Of a stretch of 64,000 nt of DNA, positions 20,698-36,300 are shown piece by piece. This DNA comes from Heliocidaris tuberculata. Lineage: Eukaryota > Echinodermata > Echinoidea > Camarodonta > Echinometridae. The DNA lies in NCBI GenBank assembly GCA_025618425.1, contig CM046836.1, forward strand, positions 16,456,135-16,520,134, written 5' to 3'. The translations under genes and the position numbers were made by a program. The notes under the pieces were generated by a model that made no database searches, was not told the DNA's origin, and saw only the letters and a list, made by a program, of their open reading frames with translations. Position 1 is the stretch's first letter; each line of letters begins with the position of its first letter.

Positions 20698-20902
20698 AAA
20701 TGAAAATGAGAGAATAATGGTTGCGCAGCTTAACTTCAAAGTTCCCCAGAGCTGTCCTCCCTTTTTGAATTTTTTGCAAAGGTTGAAAAAATGTCTCCGC
20801 CGGGAATCGAACCCGGGTCGACCATTATTCTCTCATTTTCATTTCTCACAATTATAATTATTTCCACGAGAGTTGCCAAAGCTGTTATTTCCTTACAATT
20901 AC

Positions 20903-20945
<43 letters not shown>

Positions 20946-21304
20946 GTGTGAGAAATTTGTTCTAATACTATAGCATCGGCAACTCTCGTGGGTAAATATA
21001 CATAATGTGAGAAATCAATTGAATTGAATGAGAGAAATAATTTGCGTAGCTAACTTCATTGTTCCTCCTTACTGACTTCCTTTTTGTGGAAATAACTGCA
21101 GGGTTTGCAAAAACTGTCTCCGCCGGGAGTCGAACCCGGGTCTTTGGCACTGTACGCCAAACGCCTTAACCACTAGACCACGGAGGCGGGTTGAGTGGTA
21201 TTCGGCTACACCAGGTACAAACACCGACAGGCAGCCCTTGCAACCCTTGCAACCCTTGCAACAAAAAGGAAGTCAGTAAGGAGGAACAATGAAGTTAGCT
21301 ACGC

Positions 21305-21342
<38 letters not shown>

Positions 21343-24300
21343 CACGTATGTGTGTGCGTGTGTGTGAGGGTGTGTGTGAATGTGTGGATGTGTAAGTGTG
21401 AAGAAAACAAAAGGCTTTAGCAACTCTCATATAAATTGCAAATAGGAAAATCAGAAAATAATGGAAACGCAGCGTAATCAGTTTTCCCCACTGCCGTCCT
21501 CCCTTTAACCCGTTGACTACTTAATTCTCTCATTCCTATAGGCTTAATACAGGAGCTACCCGGCTCCCGTACGCAATGGGTTGATTTACTTTTTTACATA
21601 TGTTGTAAAAAAATCGTACCCAGGTCCCTGACTTGTGAAATTAGTGTCGCCAAAAGCATTAGCCCGTCTCTTTGGCCTAGTGGTTAAAGGGCAATCCAAC
21701 CTTGGTAATGAGATGATTTGTGTGACAGCAGAAAAATAAGAAAAACAGGATGCTGGTGAAAGTTTGAAAGAAATCGGACAAGGACTAAGAAAGTTATGGA
21801 TGTTTGAAAAATGAGATCACTACATCTATGCGAATCTCAAATTGGCAATTTGGTGAGTCAATTGTGACATTTTTGTGGACAACTCTCCCATTTGTCGTAC
21901 ACAAAAATATCATTAATTTGCGGTTTTCTTCGAGGCGCTTTTACCCTCGGGGCAGTACTCAAAATATACTGGAGATAGCATATTGTTACAGGTCCTCATG
22001 AAGGAAAAAAAAAACCTACTGAGTAATGCATTTTGAAAGAGAAGTGACATCTTAGTCATTTTGTGTGTTAGAGCGAATGGGGGAGTTGTCCACAACTACA
22101 TCACAGTGACAATGCCTTTTCGGCCAATTTGAAATTCCCATATGCATAGTGATTACAACATTCAAAAATTCATAACTTTCTTATTGCTTGTCCGATTTCG
22201 TTCAAACTTTCACCAATCTGCTTCTCAGATTTTTCCTCTTCTTTTCAAAGCAACTGGCTATTAAGGTTTGATTTCCCTTTAAGGGAGAACAGGATGTTAA
22301 AAATGAGAATATTTTTCATTTCCACAAACCTTTGGTTCCTTGGTAATTGTTGCCCAGTGAACCTGTTAAGTTGCATAAGTCCCGGAGAGTGACCAGTTCC
22401 TATGCTTAGGTAGTCGTAGGAACTTTCAAGGCTGAATGCGATGAACACGATGAACAAGGAGGAATTTGACGGAATCGTGATGTACCAGTTACAGTGGGCG
22501 TCATTTGGGTAATTAGAAGGGAAGTTTGGTGACGAGATGATCCGTGTTTCACCATAAGTCAAGTTTACGTACACATCTGTGTTATATGTAGTGTCAAAGA
22601 TTTGAAAATGAAGATGCAATTCAGAAGGAGGCGTTTCAATAATTGCGCCCCTCCCCCCTCAAGAAAAAATGCTTTTATATCAGTAAAGCTATGTGTTTTT
22701 GTGTCTGTCATTTGCATTGGGTTTCACAATAAAGAGAAAATTAAATCATCTACACCAGGGGCGGCGCCAGGGTATCTTGATAGGAGGGGCAAGACGACCT
22801 AAAGATGACGTCATATTTTTTCTCCATTAAATAACAGGGGTAATATTATACAAATATACAGGGCCCGAGGAAATCTAGTGCGATCTATGGGGTCGGTCGA
22901 AGTGACTACAGTCGTCTATTTCCTCGAGGGGCGAGAGCCCCGAGAGAAATAGACGATTGACTGTAGTCGCTGAGACCGACCCCATAGATCGCACTAGATT
23001 TCCGAATAAAGGCCCTGTATATTTGTTTTATATCCCTCATCAACAATTAAATATATTTGGATTTAACTTTGATCTAGATATGGCAAATTAATGTTAGATG
23101 GTATAAATCTCGCGTTGTTAAATCTATACGGTTAGAGCAAAACACAGTGTCAGTGGACGCTAACTAACTTAGATTGACGCGATTGATAGTCGCTGAGCCT
23201 GAGACCGACCCGGCGTAGATCGAAGTAAATTTCAGAATAAAGGCCCTTACATTAATTTTCTTTTATAGGCCTCTAACTTTTAAGACTAGGTTGTCTATAA
23301 CATCAAGTTAATTTTAATCCTGTTATAAAGTGTTAAAGCCTAAAGCAGGGTAGTATACTAGTACTAGATCTAGATCTATACCGTAACGTACGTAATCGGT
23401 GAAATTCCGAAAGTGAAAAGTATATGGCTAGATCTAGTTATGAACTGCACAGGCACAGTTAGATTAAATAAATAAGAAATACCTGATAAGGCTACTTCAT
23501 TTGTTTCCAATCCTGGTTTGTTTTTGGTCCTCGTCAATTAAAATCATTTTTTTTTCCCTTTCAACGGACACTAGGCTAGACATAGGTCGCCATGTTTTGA
23601 TTTCGACTGATGACGTGCGCGTTATGACGCGCATTAGCTAGTACGATTGCGCATGTTGAGAAACAGCTGATCTACTGACCTACATCCAATTACATTTACA
23701 TAACCAACGCGTCGTGTGTCCGGACAGGTCACTTTTAAACAGTAAATCGAACACAATTTCATGCAAATTGTCAAGAATCTTTGACAAGATAGGTTGACAG
23801 AATTATTAATTGCAAATATTTACTGGGCTTAGTGTTACTTTATGCATATTTTGCAAAATTGACGGCTATTCTTTGTTCAGTGTCCGCCCCCCCCCCCCCC
23901 CCCCCCCCCCCTCACTTTTCTTTACATGGATTTATGAAAATTCTCGGGCTCGGCGTAGTTTCACTGGTGCCCGCGCCGTCCCATCGCGGGAGTTAGCCGA
24001 GGGAGACTACTGGCTGCTCGCCGTACGCGTCAAGAGAAATGATTCTAGGGAGCAAGGGGCAGTCGGAGGCATGATAGTAAAAAAACTATCATACTCTGAA
24101 AAGTATGACGTCACTAAACCTATTTTTCTCCCGGAGTAATTTCTTTTTCTGGTAGAATTATGATTAATCACATGAAGTGCTCTCGACCAATCCAAGAGCA
24201 AGGAATTTTTAATGAGGGATATAAAGAGTTATATGTTTAAGACCTCTCTTTTTAATACTCCTCTTTCTTCTTTCTTCCCTTTTCTTCCCTTTTCTTCCTC

Positions 24301-27300
24301 CTTTTCTTCTTTTTTCTTCTTTTTTTTTCTTTTTTCACTACTTGAAAAATCATAGGGGGGCGGTCGCCCCCTCTGCCCCCCCCTGTAGCGCCGCCCCTGA
24401 TCTACACCATTTAAATAGCACTTTGTCCTTTAGAATAAACGACAATTCTGATGAAATGAACATAATTATCAATTAAAACTGGATGTAATCATGTGTCTAA
24501 AATAAGTTAAACAGGTCACTCCTGTGCATTTACAAAAAAAATGAGGAAACATCAATATATGTTGTCATTCATTGTTATAGCATAATTGACGGAAAATGAG
24601 AACACTGGATGCAAAAAAAAAAGGATTACCTGTTTTAGTCGTATTTGGTGATATGGTTGGTATTTCTGTGGTGAAACCTAGGTAAGAAAATAGTAGAATG
24701 TATTTATGTTATAGTTTTAATAAAATGCGACTCTTCCTTCAGTCATACCCCTCTCTTGCATGGTATTGTGTACTTAGGCGTGCCCGACACAAGTTCCTGC
24801 CTAAAGAGATTAATGCCTTTCCCATTCTATAACACTGATCTTGAATTATATTTATTTTACTCTCTATATTATTTGAATATTTTGTAAAATGTGTCCAAAA
24901 TTACTGGAATACAAATTTGAATTGCAATGAATGGACAAGAATGACAGCATTTACGTCAGGAGAATTTCATTCAAAAAGCGACGCTTTTCTGTGTCATATA
25001 CCTCTCTTGCACTGTCAGGAACCTGATTTCTCATCGTCAGCGGAATTGCATTCGCTATTAAAAGGAAAGTGAAAATCTCTGGCGTCATATCTCTCTCTTG
25101 CATGGTTAGGAATTATTATCGAACCTCGCCTGAAATACCACAAAAAGTCTCGTCCTAAACCTTTCTATAAATTTCTTCTAAATGTATTATAACGAAACGT
25201 TACAGTAAATTAAAACGTAATACGCTGAGTTCATTTTTCTAAAGAAATTATACAAAATGTATCCTAGTACGATATAAACAGTTAATGATGTATATTTTCT
25301 TTTTACACGTTCAACTATTGTTTTCACATTCCTTATACTTAAAACATGATCATATTAAAAGTGTTTATGGTGGAAACATTTACATACACAATATGTGGTC
25401 ACTTGTCAGAACAATAACTTTCTTAGATTTTTTCCACTTACATTATTCTCATCAAGAGCAATTTTAGGCCCAAGTTACGTTTTAAAGGTTCGGTAAATAA
25501 AATTATGGAAATGTACTGGCCATGTTCATTAACGCTTTCATGCATTTACTTTGTTGCTAGTAGCTCTTGTTTAACACTATGTACAACGACCTTCGTGACT
25601 AAGATATAGGTGTACAATAGACCGGTTCTGTAATGTATAAAAATTTATGCACATTTCTTCTCTGAGCACCTAATGACGAGTTATTCCATTAACATGCTTT
25701 TTATAAATGAGCCTTGGAATTCAGTTTGCATACAGTACTTGTTGCTATGTCCGGCAAGCCTTTAGGTTGTCAAGAACAACCTTTGTTTGAAAGGTATGTA
25801 TAAGATTTGAATACATTACCGAAACGGTCTATTGGTACTCTGGATATTTTGACATACCTGGAAGACCAGTCGGCACGGATGTGGATTGTTCTACTGGTGT
25901 CGGTAATGTGATGTCCCCTGTATTAAAAAAATAAAAAAAGACAAATACACCATAATCCCTCATTAATATTATATATGAATATGATGTAATCCTTACTACA
26001 TATTCATCATATTGACGGCACACTGATAAACGATTCAGGAGAGCAAATTTTTAAGAAAGGCGATCATTAAAATGTCTTTAAAAATCCTACTGAAGTGTTT
26101 ATTAACCCATTGTCAAAGGGAACCGGGTCGTCAATGTACCTATGGCAATTCAGACCGGTTTAAAACATCTGTTTAAGTATATAGTATACGATTATAGTAT
26201 ACATCAAATATGTTATTTAACTTCGTATGTGGTCTGATCTTTATAGACGAAGTAGGTCTATTACCTTAAAGTACACATTCAAAGAAAATCACAAATATAA
26301 ATAATGTATCACTAGAAACTGGCAAGTTAACAGATAGCAATCGTATCAGTTTAAAGTCAACTACATATCAGGTAATTAAACAATAATACAAATAAAACTA
26401 CCTCCCAGCATCTGCGATATACAAGCGCTTCGCCAAAAAAATAACAATGTTTCAATGACGTCAATAAAGGGAACTATCCTGTCCAAGCAGACGACGTCCC
26501 ATAAAGAATGAACATAAGTGCAGTGCAGTTATTTCTCAAATTATAAAGAATTTAGTGTATTCAAACGTGCCCATATTTCCCACCATTCTAAAATGGGAAT
26601 GAAACAGATTCTGATTACTGAAATATTTTGTTTGTAAATATATAGGATGAGGGTTAATGAACAATCAAAAAAACCACACTTTCAAATTGAAAAGCCCGCT
26701 GAATGATTGCAAGGACGGTATTCATCCCTCATTCAACGCCGAACGTCCAGCGGTGTATGCAGCTGTGAATGCAATGGCGTCTATTTTGTTTACAAGCAAC
26801 TGATTCCTTTATTCTTGTAACGCTTCATTTTCCATCCAAATAAACCCATGCACGGGGTTTAGAGTGAAGCAATATATGTATTAAACATAATAGCTGAAGA
26901 GAAGATGACAAAACAGGCACTGAAAATATGTGAGATGTTATGGGACATCGTCTGCTTGTGCAATTAACGTCCTGTCTTTGACGTCACACATTTCAGCGGC
27001 TTTCGGAGAGCTGTTCAGGTGCTATGTCGGGGCTGTATTTTAGCAATTTTTAATTGATAATAATCATTACTTCGAATGTTTGCAAGCGTCGAATTTTGAC
27101 AAACTTGTCCGGTCTAAGCTTCACCTACGCAATAATGAAACTTAAGTCAGTTTTAAAAATCAATGAATATCTACTTTAATAAAATCATCAGACTTAACAG
27201 TATCACAGATGTCGACAATATCGTTCAGGATAGCTTTGTCTTGCCTTATAATTTATACAGTTTCTATACCATGGCTGCACATAAGATGATGAGTAACCAA

Positions 27301-30300
27301 GTACTAATGATCACGTAAGAGCAGTTGGTGTAAGCATTATCAAATAATGTTCATCATTATTTGATTTTTTTTTTTAATCGCGTACACCTAGGATAAGATC
27401 AGCCCCCATAAAACTTTCCCCAGCATTCCATGGTTGAAAGATTAAGGAGCATGAACAAAATAAAAGTTAAAAAATACCCACGAAACCCACGGGTAAGACA
27501 GCCCTTTTCTTTCTTTGAATAAATATTTTCTGAGAGACTTTAATACCTTGATAAATGTGTATTCCTCCTGGCCGCTCGAAGATGTTCTGATAAAGATTAT
27601 TTAAACTGGCGTTGTAACCTGACTGTATCGTAGTGTATCCTATCCCACCAAATCCCCAATCAGTCCAAACGATGTTTGCACCGAATACAACGAGATCAAA
27701 AGGGTGACTGAGATCCATGGATAGAACAGTTCTTCTATTAGCGCCCCATAGATCAACGACTTCAAGTTGATCAAGACTTGCCTCAATCCAATACAATAGA
27801 GTACCTACAGGTAATACAGAATTTAAGAATCATCATTCAACACAGTAGTGGCAAATTAACAAAACGTTATGCTATTACGGAGAAATAGATGGAGTCAGGA
27901 TACATCATCATCATCATGGTCTGGAAAAAAAATGAAGAGACACAAGAGTTGCTGCGGGCAAATCCCTTTTTTTCCCTTCATGTCTATAGACAATTTTTTT
28001 GTAAGAGCTCTTGTGGACAGCTTTTTTTTTTTTTTTTTACGTGAGGCTAAGAATAAATCTTAGGTAGGACTATTACCCAATTGTCTCACATTCCTCATCA
28101 CAATCATTATAGGAATGTATATGTATATCGCTTTGTCATGACTTTGATATTATATTTCAAACTCATTTTGTACTTTCCCGTCCTGCACATTCTGATAAAG
28201 AGTGTGTGTGTGGGTTGGTGTTCAATTCATTCGCTAAAATCGAGTTACGTCAGTTACAGGTTAAGGAGTTGGTTTTACTGATAAAGATATGGACAAAGAA
28301 CAATTTTCAGTCTTTCATTTACCTTCGTCATTGAATGAAAGTCCATTCGGCCATACAAGTCCAGTTTCCACAATGATCGTCCTGTTGGAGCCATCCAAAT
28401 TAGCTCGTTCAATCTTGGGCTGAGACCCCCAGTCTGTCCAAAACATGACCCTAAACGGAGGTTGAAAATTGACATGATTCCCATTTAAACTTGAGAGTTG
28501 CACTTCAGTATTCTTATTACATCCTAATTATAGGCCAGTCGATTTCTGCATTCCATCGCTATTTCATTTATACATACTTTCTTTTCGATACTTTTGTTTG
28601 GAATACGATTCTGAGAATCCCAGCAGCCCTCTCCAAACCATTATCAGATATCACGGCAAGTGGCCATGTTACCTTCAGTACTAACAGGACTAGAAGACAT
28701 ATTTTCTCGAAACAATTTCGGAAGTTTTCTTCTAATACCTTTTCAAAACGCACTCATAAAACAAAGAAATGAAAAGCGGCAAATTACTCTTTTAACACAC
28801 CAAACTCTATTGGTTTGTCTGAAGCTTCCAAGCATATCATTTGAAGCAATGGAGAAGTGAGGTGTGAGATTTTCTTACACAAAAGGTTAAATCGTTATCT
28901 TCAAACCATAACACATGTGTATTCAATAATTCAAAGTTAGAAATGGAAATTTAAAAAATAACTGTATTACCGTAATAACTGATGTATGACTATCGCTCTC
29001 GGTTCTTCCAGTGAGCTATTAACAATCGTTTGTCGCATCGTGCCGTTGTAAGCTACAGAATTGATTTCATCGTATCCTGTATCGGTCCAGTAAACCCTTT
29101 GATTTACCAAATCGACCGCTAGTCCATCCGGAACTATGAAAGAAAATACGTAACACATACTTCATGAAATGAAATGTATAGTTATTTATTTCAAATTCGA
29201 TATCAAACATCATTGTTTGATGATGAATAAATAAAGTCATTAATTTCTGCAATACCATATGAATGGAAGATGGTATTCTACGGCACTAAGCTGAAAGCAA
29301 GACACTCCAAGAAGAATTATTCTATAACTTTAAGGCTTCCAGAGTATGCAAAATGTGTCCATCAAATTTCTGTTGAAAAGTTCCTTTGAAGTTCTGACTT
29401 CGGAAATGAAATGGGCTACAATTTTAAGTGAACCAGTTCAAGACTGGAAGAAATGTGACACTATTTCTTCAAAATGTTGCCTTTCTACAAAGCCTTGTTA
29501 TTTTCAGTTCAGAATTTAACATCGGATCCATGGGGTCAACAAAATAAAATACCTTTAAACTGTAGGCATAGCTGATTCTAATTTATGTACATTTTGCTTA
29601 TTCACTGTTGAAAATATAACACTTGTTTTGGGAATGCCCTGTTGTGGATCAATCTATTGAAGACTTCCAAGGTTCTATTCAAAAAAGTGAAGTGCTTTTG
29701 AATAAAAATTCCTCTGTTTGGTTTCCCGGATGGTAAGCAATCTACCTTCAACTTTTTAAAAATTTTAATATGCTAAATGCTACATATTCTCAGTGAAATG
29801 CAAAGAGGGAAGGCTATCGTTAAGTTCTGTAAAAGATGCTGAGACGTTTTTGTATGAAGCTGAGCCGGTTCTTCATATTAAACACAATAAGTTTGTTGTA
29901 TCACTAAAGGTTGGAGACTTGTGTAATAAAATGTTTTATTGAAAGAAAAAAAAATGTCATCGTACATCAATATTTTTTTGCTTCAGAAATTAGACAATAC
30001 ATAGAGCAAATACATGAATCCATGAAAACGTTAAGTAATTTATATAAAAGGAGCAAGTATTATTTTCACACATACAAATTTATACATTCTTTGTAAAATT
30101 CTTGACTCTCATGGAAATTTTACTTACCACTGACGAGGTAATCGAGAACATATTGATTTGACCCATCCAAATCTCCTCGTTTAATGTATCCATTTTCAGA
30201 CCAGAAAACAGTACCCGTGATAGGATCAAAATCGACCGCTACAGGGCTGTTGTCGAAAGACAGTGGCAGCGTGGAAAAATCAAGGGAGGATATATTGAAG

Positions 30301-33300
30301 TCGAAAAATACAGCAGCTTGAATAATGTCCAAGTTTATATCTGTTACAAGCAGTAGCCCTCCCACATCCCCTGCCATGGTGAATAAAAGAAAATATTTGA
30401 AATTAATTTCAGTAAAGTACTAAAATTAAACACTAATATGTCATTTCTTAAAGGCCAAGTCCACACTAATATCAAGTTGATTTGAATAAACAGATTAAAA
30501 TTAAACAAGCACAACGGTGAAAATTGTATTGAAATCGGATGTAAAATAAGAAACTTACGGCATTTTAAAGTTTTGCATTATTTCTTGAAACAGAGGGTGG
30601 TATGCAAATGAGTGAACCGATGATGTCACACACTCACTTTTCCTTATGTATTTTATTATATGAAATATCATATATTTCAATTTTTTGCTTTAATGATATG
30701 TAAAACATGGTTTGACTCCTTATAGAACATATAAAATCATCATTATTGTAACTTATTTTGATACAAGGGAGAGATTCTTTATTATCACATGGTGTTATGG
30801 GGGTCCAGTGTCCATCCATAATTCTCTGACAAGAAAAAAACAAACAAAAAAAAGGTTTTGGGTTCTAAAGGGGGGGTGGCACGAGCCGGATGTGCCCCCC
30901 TAAATCCGCCACTGATACATATAGTATAGCCCTTGAGGGAAATCATACCCCCCACTTATGAGGACCTGTCGACGCCAATGAGTGAAATACCTGATGTATT
31001 TCTAACATGGAGTTGTATTTGGAATCCTCCCCTCTCGTAAAAGTCGTCAGCGTAAAATTCGATGAATATATCTCCAGGAGTCATGACCAGGTCATCTGGT
31101 GTCCCATAGTAGTTGTCACCATACGACACCTCAATGGATAATGAATTATCAGGATCTGAACCGTATCCAATTGTCAGGTAGTCGTAAAAACTAATATAGA
31201 TGTCACCACTGAATGAGATGACGTAGATGATATCAGTAGTGTCTAGACCTTCTTCATACTGGAATAACCAGAGTACATAGGCATCATCGGGGTAGTAACC
31301 AGGGTAGTTGTGAGAGGAAAGGGGGATAACCATTCCAGGGCTCAGCTCAAAATCTAGATAAAGAGTATATATAATTAACAAAATAAGTCCCTACAGGCAC
31401 TTCATTTAATTGTGTGTTGTTGTTTTTTTTTTTTTTTTTTTTGGTTGTTTGTTTGTTTGTTTGTTTGTTTGTTTGTTTGTTGTTTTTTTTTGGGGGGGGG
31501 GGTTTCTTATGCATCTTATAAAGCTGAAGTATTTTCTCTACGATGAGTAGATAAGTAATGCATATCCTGGACTCGGTCTATTCCGCACTTGACACTTTAG
31601 CGGGTCCTGGCTCCTTTTCCTATGTCATATTTAATAAAATATCAAGGTACATTAAAGTATATGTAGGAAGTAACAATTGATTTGAAGAATTGTCATAGGA
31701 AATAATCTATTAAATCGGGGAGGTCAGTTCAGTTGGTAGTGGGGTAAAACGAATAATAAGAATCTTCTAGCTTTTGTATTGTCGATTCATGTCATGTGTA
31801 CGTTTAATCTTGAGTAAAACCACTGCAGGAATAAACCTCTGAGGATAAGAAGTTCATATCCATCATGTTCATGCAACAAGTAGAACTAAAATAATGAATT
31901 TCGTAAACACTTACTACACCCAGATTCATCACTTCCATCGATGCAGTCGGGCGTGAAGTCACATACTGAGGTTAGATTAAGAACGGCTCGACCATCATTA
32001 CACAAGAAGAAATCTATAGAATAGAATTAAAATAGAGATACATGTTAATTCTATTTTCTAGGAGAAAATAATACAGTTGCTAAAGAAAGAGGTTTGGTCA
32101 TTTTATCATGATCACTAACATGACTAACCTTAATAAAATTCCCAACAAATAAACATTGCACAATTATGAATAGTAATCACTCTTGGGAAGAGCAAGCAGC
32201 TAAACTGACTTGATGTACATGTCGTCATGATAACACAATACATGTGCCTTCGTGGCATACCTTCTTTCGTTTTGTACTCATTTATGAATAAAAACTGCTT
32301 GTATGAAAATAGTAAGTCATTACCATCTCGAGCATGGAGGGCAATATCGATGCTAAATCTCCTTGCATTATAGGTCTCGTAGTCATCGGACATGAATTCA
32401 ATAAAGAGTTGATCACCATGAATGATGATAACCTCTGGGTAACCCAAGCGCACTAGGCCTGTGAAATTGACCATTGCGTTCCCCGAAGCATTGTGGCCTT
32501 GCCCTATTCTCAATGTATCATAGTAATCCAAGTACAAGTTCTCGATGGTCACAGCAAAGGAATAGTTGGATCCTCCCTTAGGTACTGCCTCGAAGAGCCA
32601 GAGGATGGAGGTACTGGGCGGGTAGTTATAAGGCGAAGACAGACGTCGAGAGTTTCCTATACTCAGCTCATGAACTGTAGAGAAAACGTCAGAGTGTCAA
32701 TAGAATGAGAGAATTGGTTATTGTTATAGTTGTTATAGAGAAATATTAAGACACTTGAATAATGATAGGACTTGAAGGATATTGGGATGATCTCGTGATT
32801 ACTTATTAGGAATGTGGTAAATGCATTTCCATTATTTTGTTCTACTTCTTATGCAGGTTAAGTAGCCGTGTCAACGGAATTATGTTAAAAAAGAGGCTTT
32901 TCATTAAAATCTCTTCTCTCAAGCTACCTAGATAGAAATCTCTAGTAAGAGAAAATATTATTTTGTGACAGAGAGCCTGGTTGTAGGTGGACGTTTATGT
33001 GTGTGGGCGTGTGCGCGCATGTGTGTGCGTGTGGGTGTGTGTGTTTGTTTGTGTATGTGAGTAGACAGAAAAAGATATTTAGATAGCAAAAGCGTTTAAT
33101 TTTATAATAACTACATACTCCTTATTTTTCCCATAGCACAAGCTGCATTTTACATCTATCAACAAGTAAACACAGGGGCGGCGCCAGGGTATTTTGATAG
33201 GAGGGGCAAGACGACCTAAAGATGACGTCATATTTCTTCTCCATTAAATAACAGGGGTAATATAGAGTTATATGTTTAAGACCTCTCTTTTTAATACTCC

Positions 33301-36300
33301 GCTTTGTTCTTTCTTCCCTTTTCTTCCTCCTTTTCTTTTTTCTTTTTTTTTTTCACTACTTGAAAAATCATAGGGGGGGGCGGTCGCCCCCTCTGCCCCC
33401 CCCCTGTAGCGCCGCCCCTGAGTAAACAAGATAAATCGTGACAACTTAAGACAACTGCAACTTTACAATGATTAATGCACTTTCTTTCACTCTTAATGCA
33501 CTAGTCAAATTCTACGTGGAACCCATCAACTATGGGGCGCCAATAAGGTCAAAATTAAGAATTTTTAGAATCAATTAATAATTGTAAAAACTATCATTTT
33601 ACATTAATAATTAATCCTTAATATTAACAATCAATCAATAATATTAACAATCAATCAGTAATATGAACGATCAATCAATAATATGTACAATCAATCAATA
33701 ATATTAACAATCAATCAATAATATGAACAATCAATCAATGATATGAACAATCAATCAATACTATGAACAATCAATCAATAATATGAACAATCAATCAATA
33801 ATATGAACAATCAATAATATGAACAATCAATTAATAATATTAACAATCAATCAATATGAACAATCAATCAAACAATCAAACAATAATATGAACAATCAAT
33901 ACTATAAATAATAATAATAATATACTATAATAATAATATAATAATAATGATATACTATATCAATAATATGAACAATCAAACAATCAAACAATATTAACAA
34001 AATTAACGAACTTGTCTTTGTAACAAAGCTATAATCTGTGAACGGACATTCTTCCTCCTGAACTAACGTTTAATTTCTGAAACTATATAGGACACACTGA
34101 AACCTATAAAATTTTGTGTAATAAAGCTATATTTTGTAAACTAACGTTAAATTTCGAAAGTAAAAGAAAGTGAAGCAATAGAAACAGAACAAAAACAATA
34201 TTATTGTTTTAATGAAAGAGCAAACGTTTATTCAAACCTATCTATTGGCTGAAAAACGTAGGTAAATACTTGTGAACCAATCCACTTCCTTTTGAACTAA
34301 CGTAAAAATTTAGAAACTGACGTCAAACTGAAAACTAATTAACTAAATACAACTCAACGGTGAGGGCTAAGCTCTCTTGCGAACCAATCCACTTCCTTTT
34401 GAACTAACGTAAAAATTTAGAAACTAAACGACAAACTGAAAATTAATGAACTAAATACAACTCAACGGTGAGGGCTAAGCTCTCTCAGCGAGCCAGGGGG
34501 GCTCAACTCCGCTTCTGCATCCGAATTTCCCTGGGGAAATTTCCGTCGGGTCAAAAGTGCACACAGCTCCCACTTTTCATGTATTAGCCTATGAAGCCGA
34601 ATTTTTTTCAGTGTACCAGCGAAAATCAGGTTTTGGCCTCCGCCCAGTGCGTAAAATTATTAAAATTATAAATCTGAATATTCATGAGCTGTATAACTAA
34701 TTAACATAAAATTGGACTGTAAAAGGCTTGTATTGTAGCTGTGCAGCCAAAGTGTGAAGAAGTAGAAGAAGAAGAAGAAGAAGAAGAAGAAGAAGAAGAA
34801 GAAGAAGATGAAGAAGAAGAAGGAGGAGGAGGAGGAGGAGGAGGAGGAGAAGAAGAAGAAGAAGAAGAAGAAGAAGAAGAAGAAGAAGAAGAAGAAATAG
34901 TAGTAGACGACTTACAGAAGGCAGCTGCACTGGGCACAACGTGACTCACTATGAAAACTCTAAGACAATAGATCAACTACAAAGTTGCAATTGACAGAAA
35001 TTAGTGCGTTTTGTTGAAGTAAAGTTTTTCAAGGATACACGGACTTAATCCTGTTCTGCAGATGCTATAGGGCCTATTAATAATCATAATCGACACTATG
35101 TTGTCACGATGGGAGGGGAAGGCCCATGGCCACGACAAAGGGCAAAAACGGTTTCCCCTCAAAGGAAAACTAAATATTCACCCTCAAGTTCCTGTATTTG
35201 ATCTTTTGTCTCCCTAAAATTTAATGATCGAGACTTCAGTTGAATTGACTCTTAACTCCTGCATCAATTGGCATCATCATTTTTTTATTTTTTTATTTTT
35301 TTAATTTTCCCACTTTTCTTTTCCGTTGTAGCCCTCCTGCGATATTAAATTTCCGTTTATTGACCCATTCCCTTCTGCCTTGCAGATCTGACATATCTGA
35401 AGTAAAATTGAAGTACAGAGAGAAAATGTGCTCCCCATTTGTAGCCCCATGCACTGGCTGCCGGTGCATGTGTTCACCATTAAAAACAACAACAACAGCA
35501 AAACAAAAAAAAACAACAAAATCTAATTTTTATTTCTTTTCACCCCCCCCCCCCCCCGGGGGAGCCGGGAATCAGTAATATGAGTAAAATGATTCCATCA
35601 ACAGAAACATCACTTGAGAACGGCAATCGGAAGCCCACACAAGGGGTCCTCATTTTCGGGTACTAGTATCTTAAGAACGGCAATCGGAAGCCCAAAAAGG
35701 GGGTCGTCAAAGCGGCACATACCTATCTGTCCGATATAGTGACTGCCCCCCTCCCCGGATGCTTCAGCCTAAATTCAATTAAGTTTATGGCTCAAACTCT
35801 TCTTGAAATATTGTGATAAACAATAATAAATAATAATGTATGGTTACATGTTAATTGACCTCTTTGACCTTCGACCTAATAATCAACAATTAGCACATTT
35901 TGGGGTACAAAATGCATGGCAATGATGCAGCAAAGGACCTGCGCTCCCTGCACTTAAATGTGTTGCTCACTCATTTACTTGCATGTTATAAAACGTGCTT
36001 AAAAACCCCTGGGGTTTTCCACCTCTTGTTTGAACAGGCCTAAATTTACAAGGCTAACATGAAATTCCCTAATTGACCTGTATGACCTTTGACCTTTGAC
36101 CTACATATCCCAAAATATAATCAATTCGTCTTCCTATGGTGATACATACTAGTAGTAGTACCAAGTTTGAAGTTCATAGCTCAAACGGTTCTTGAGATAT
36201 CGCGCTAATGATATAACCTGAAATTTCACAATTTGACCTCTATGACCTTTGACCTTTGACCTACATACCCCAAAATCTAATCAGTTCCTATTTTTATGGT

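Noticed and set aside
23810..24139. 109-codon frame with a proline run
   Set aside because: The run is the 25-C homopolymer; the rest is unrelated intronic insertion sequence.
34741..34944. Poly-glutamate open frame and its Leu/Ser-rich antisense frames
   Set aside because: They are translations of the (GAA)n/(GGA)n tract inside a transposon and have no splice or start context.
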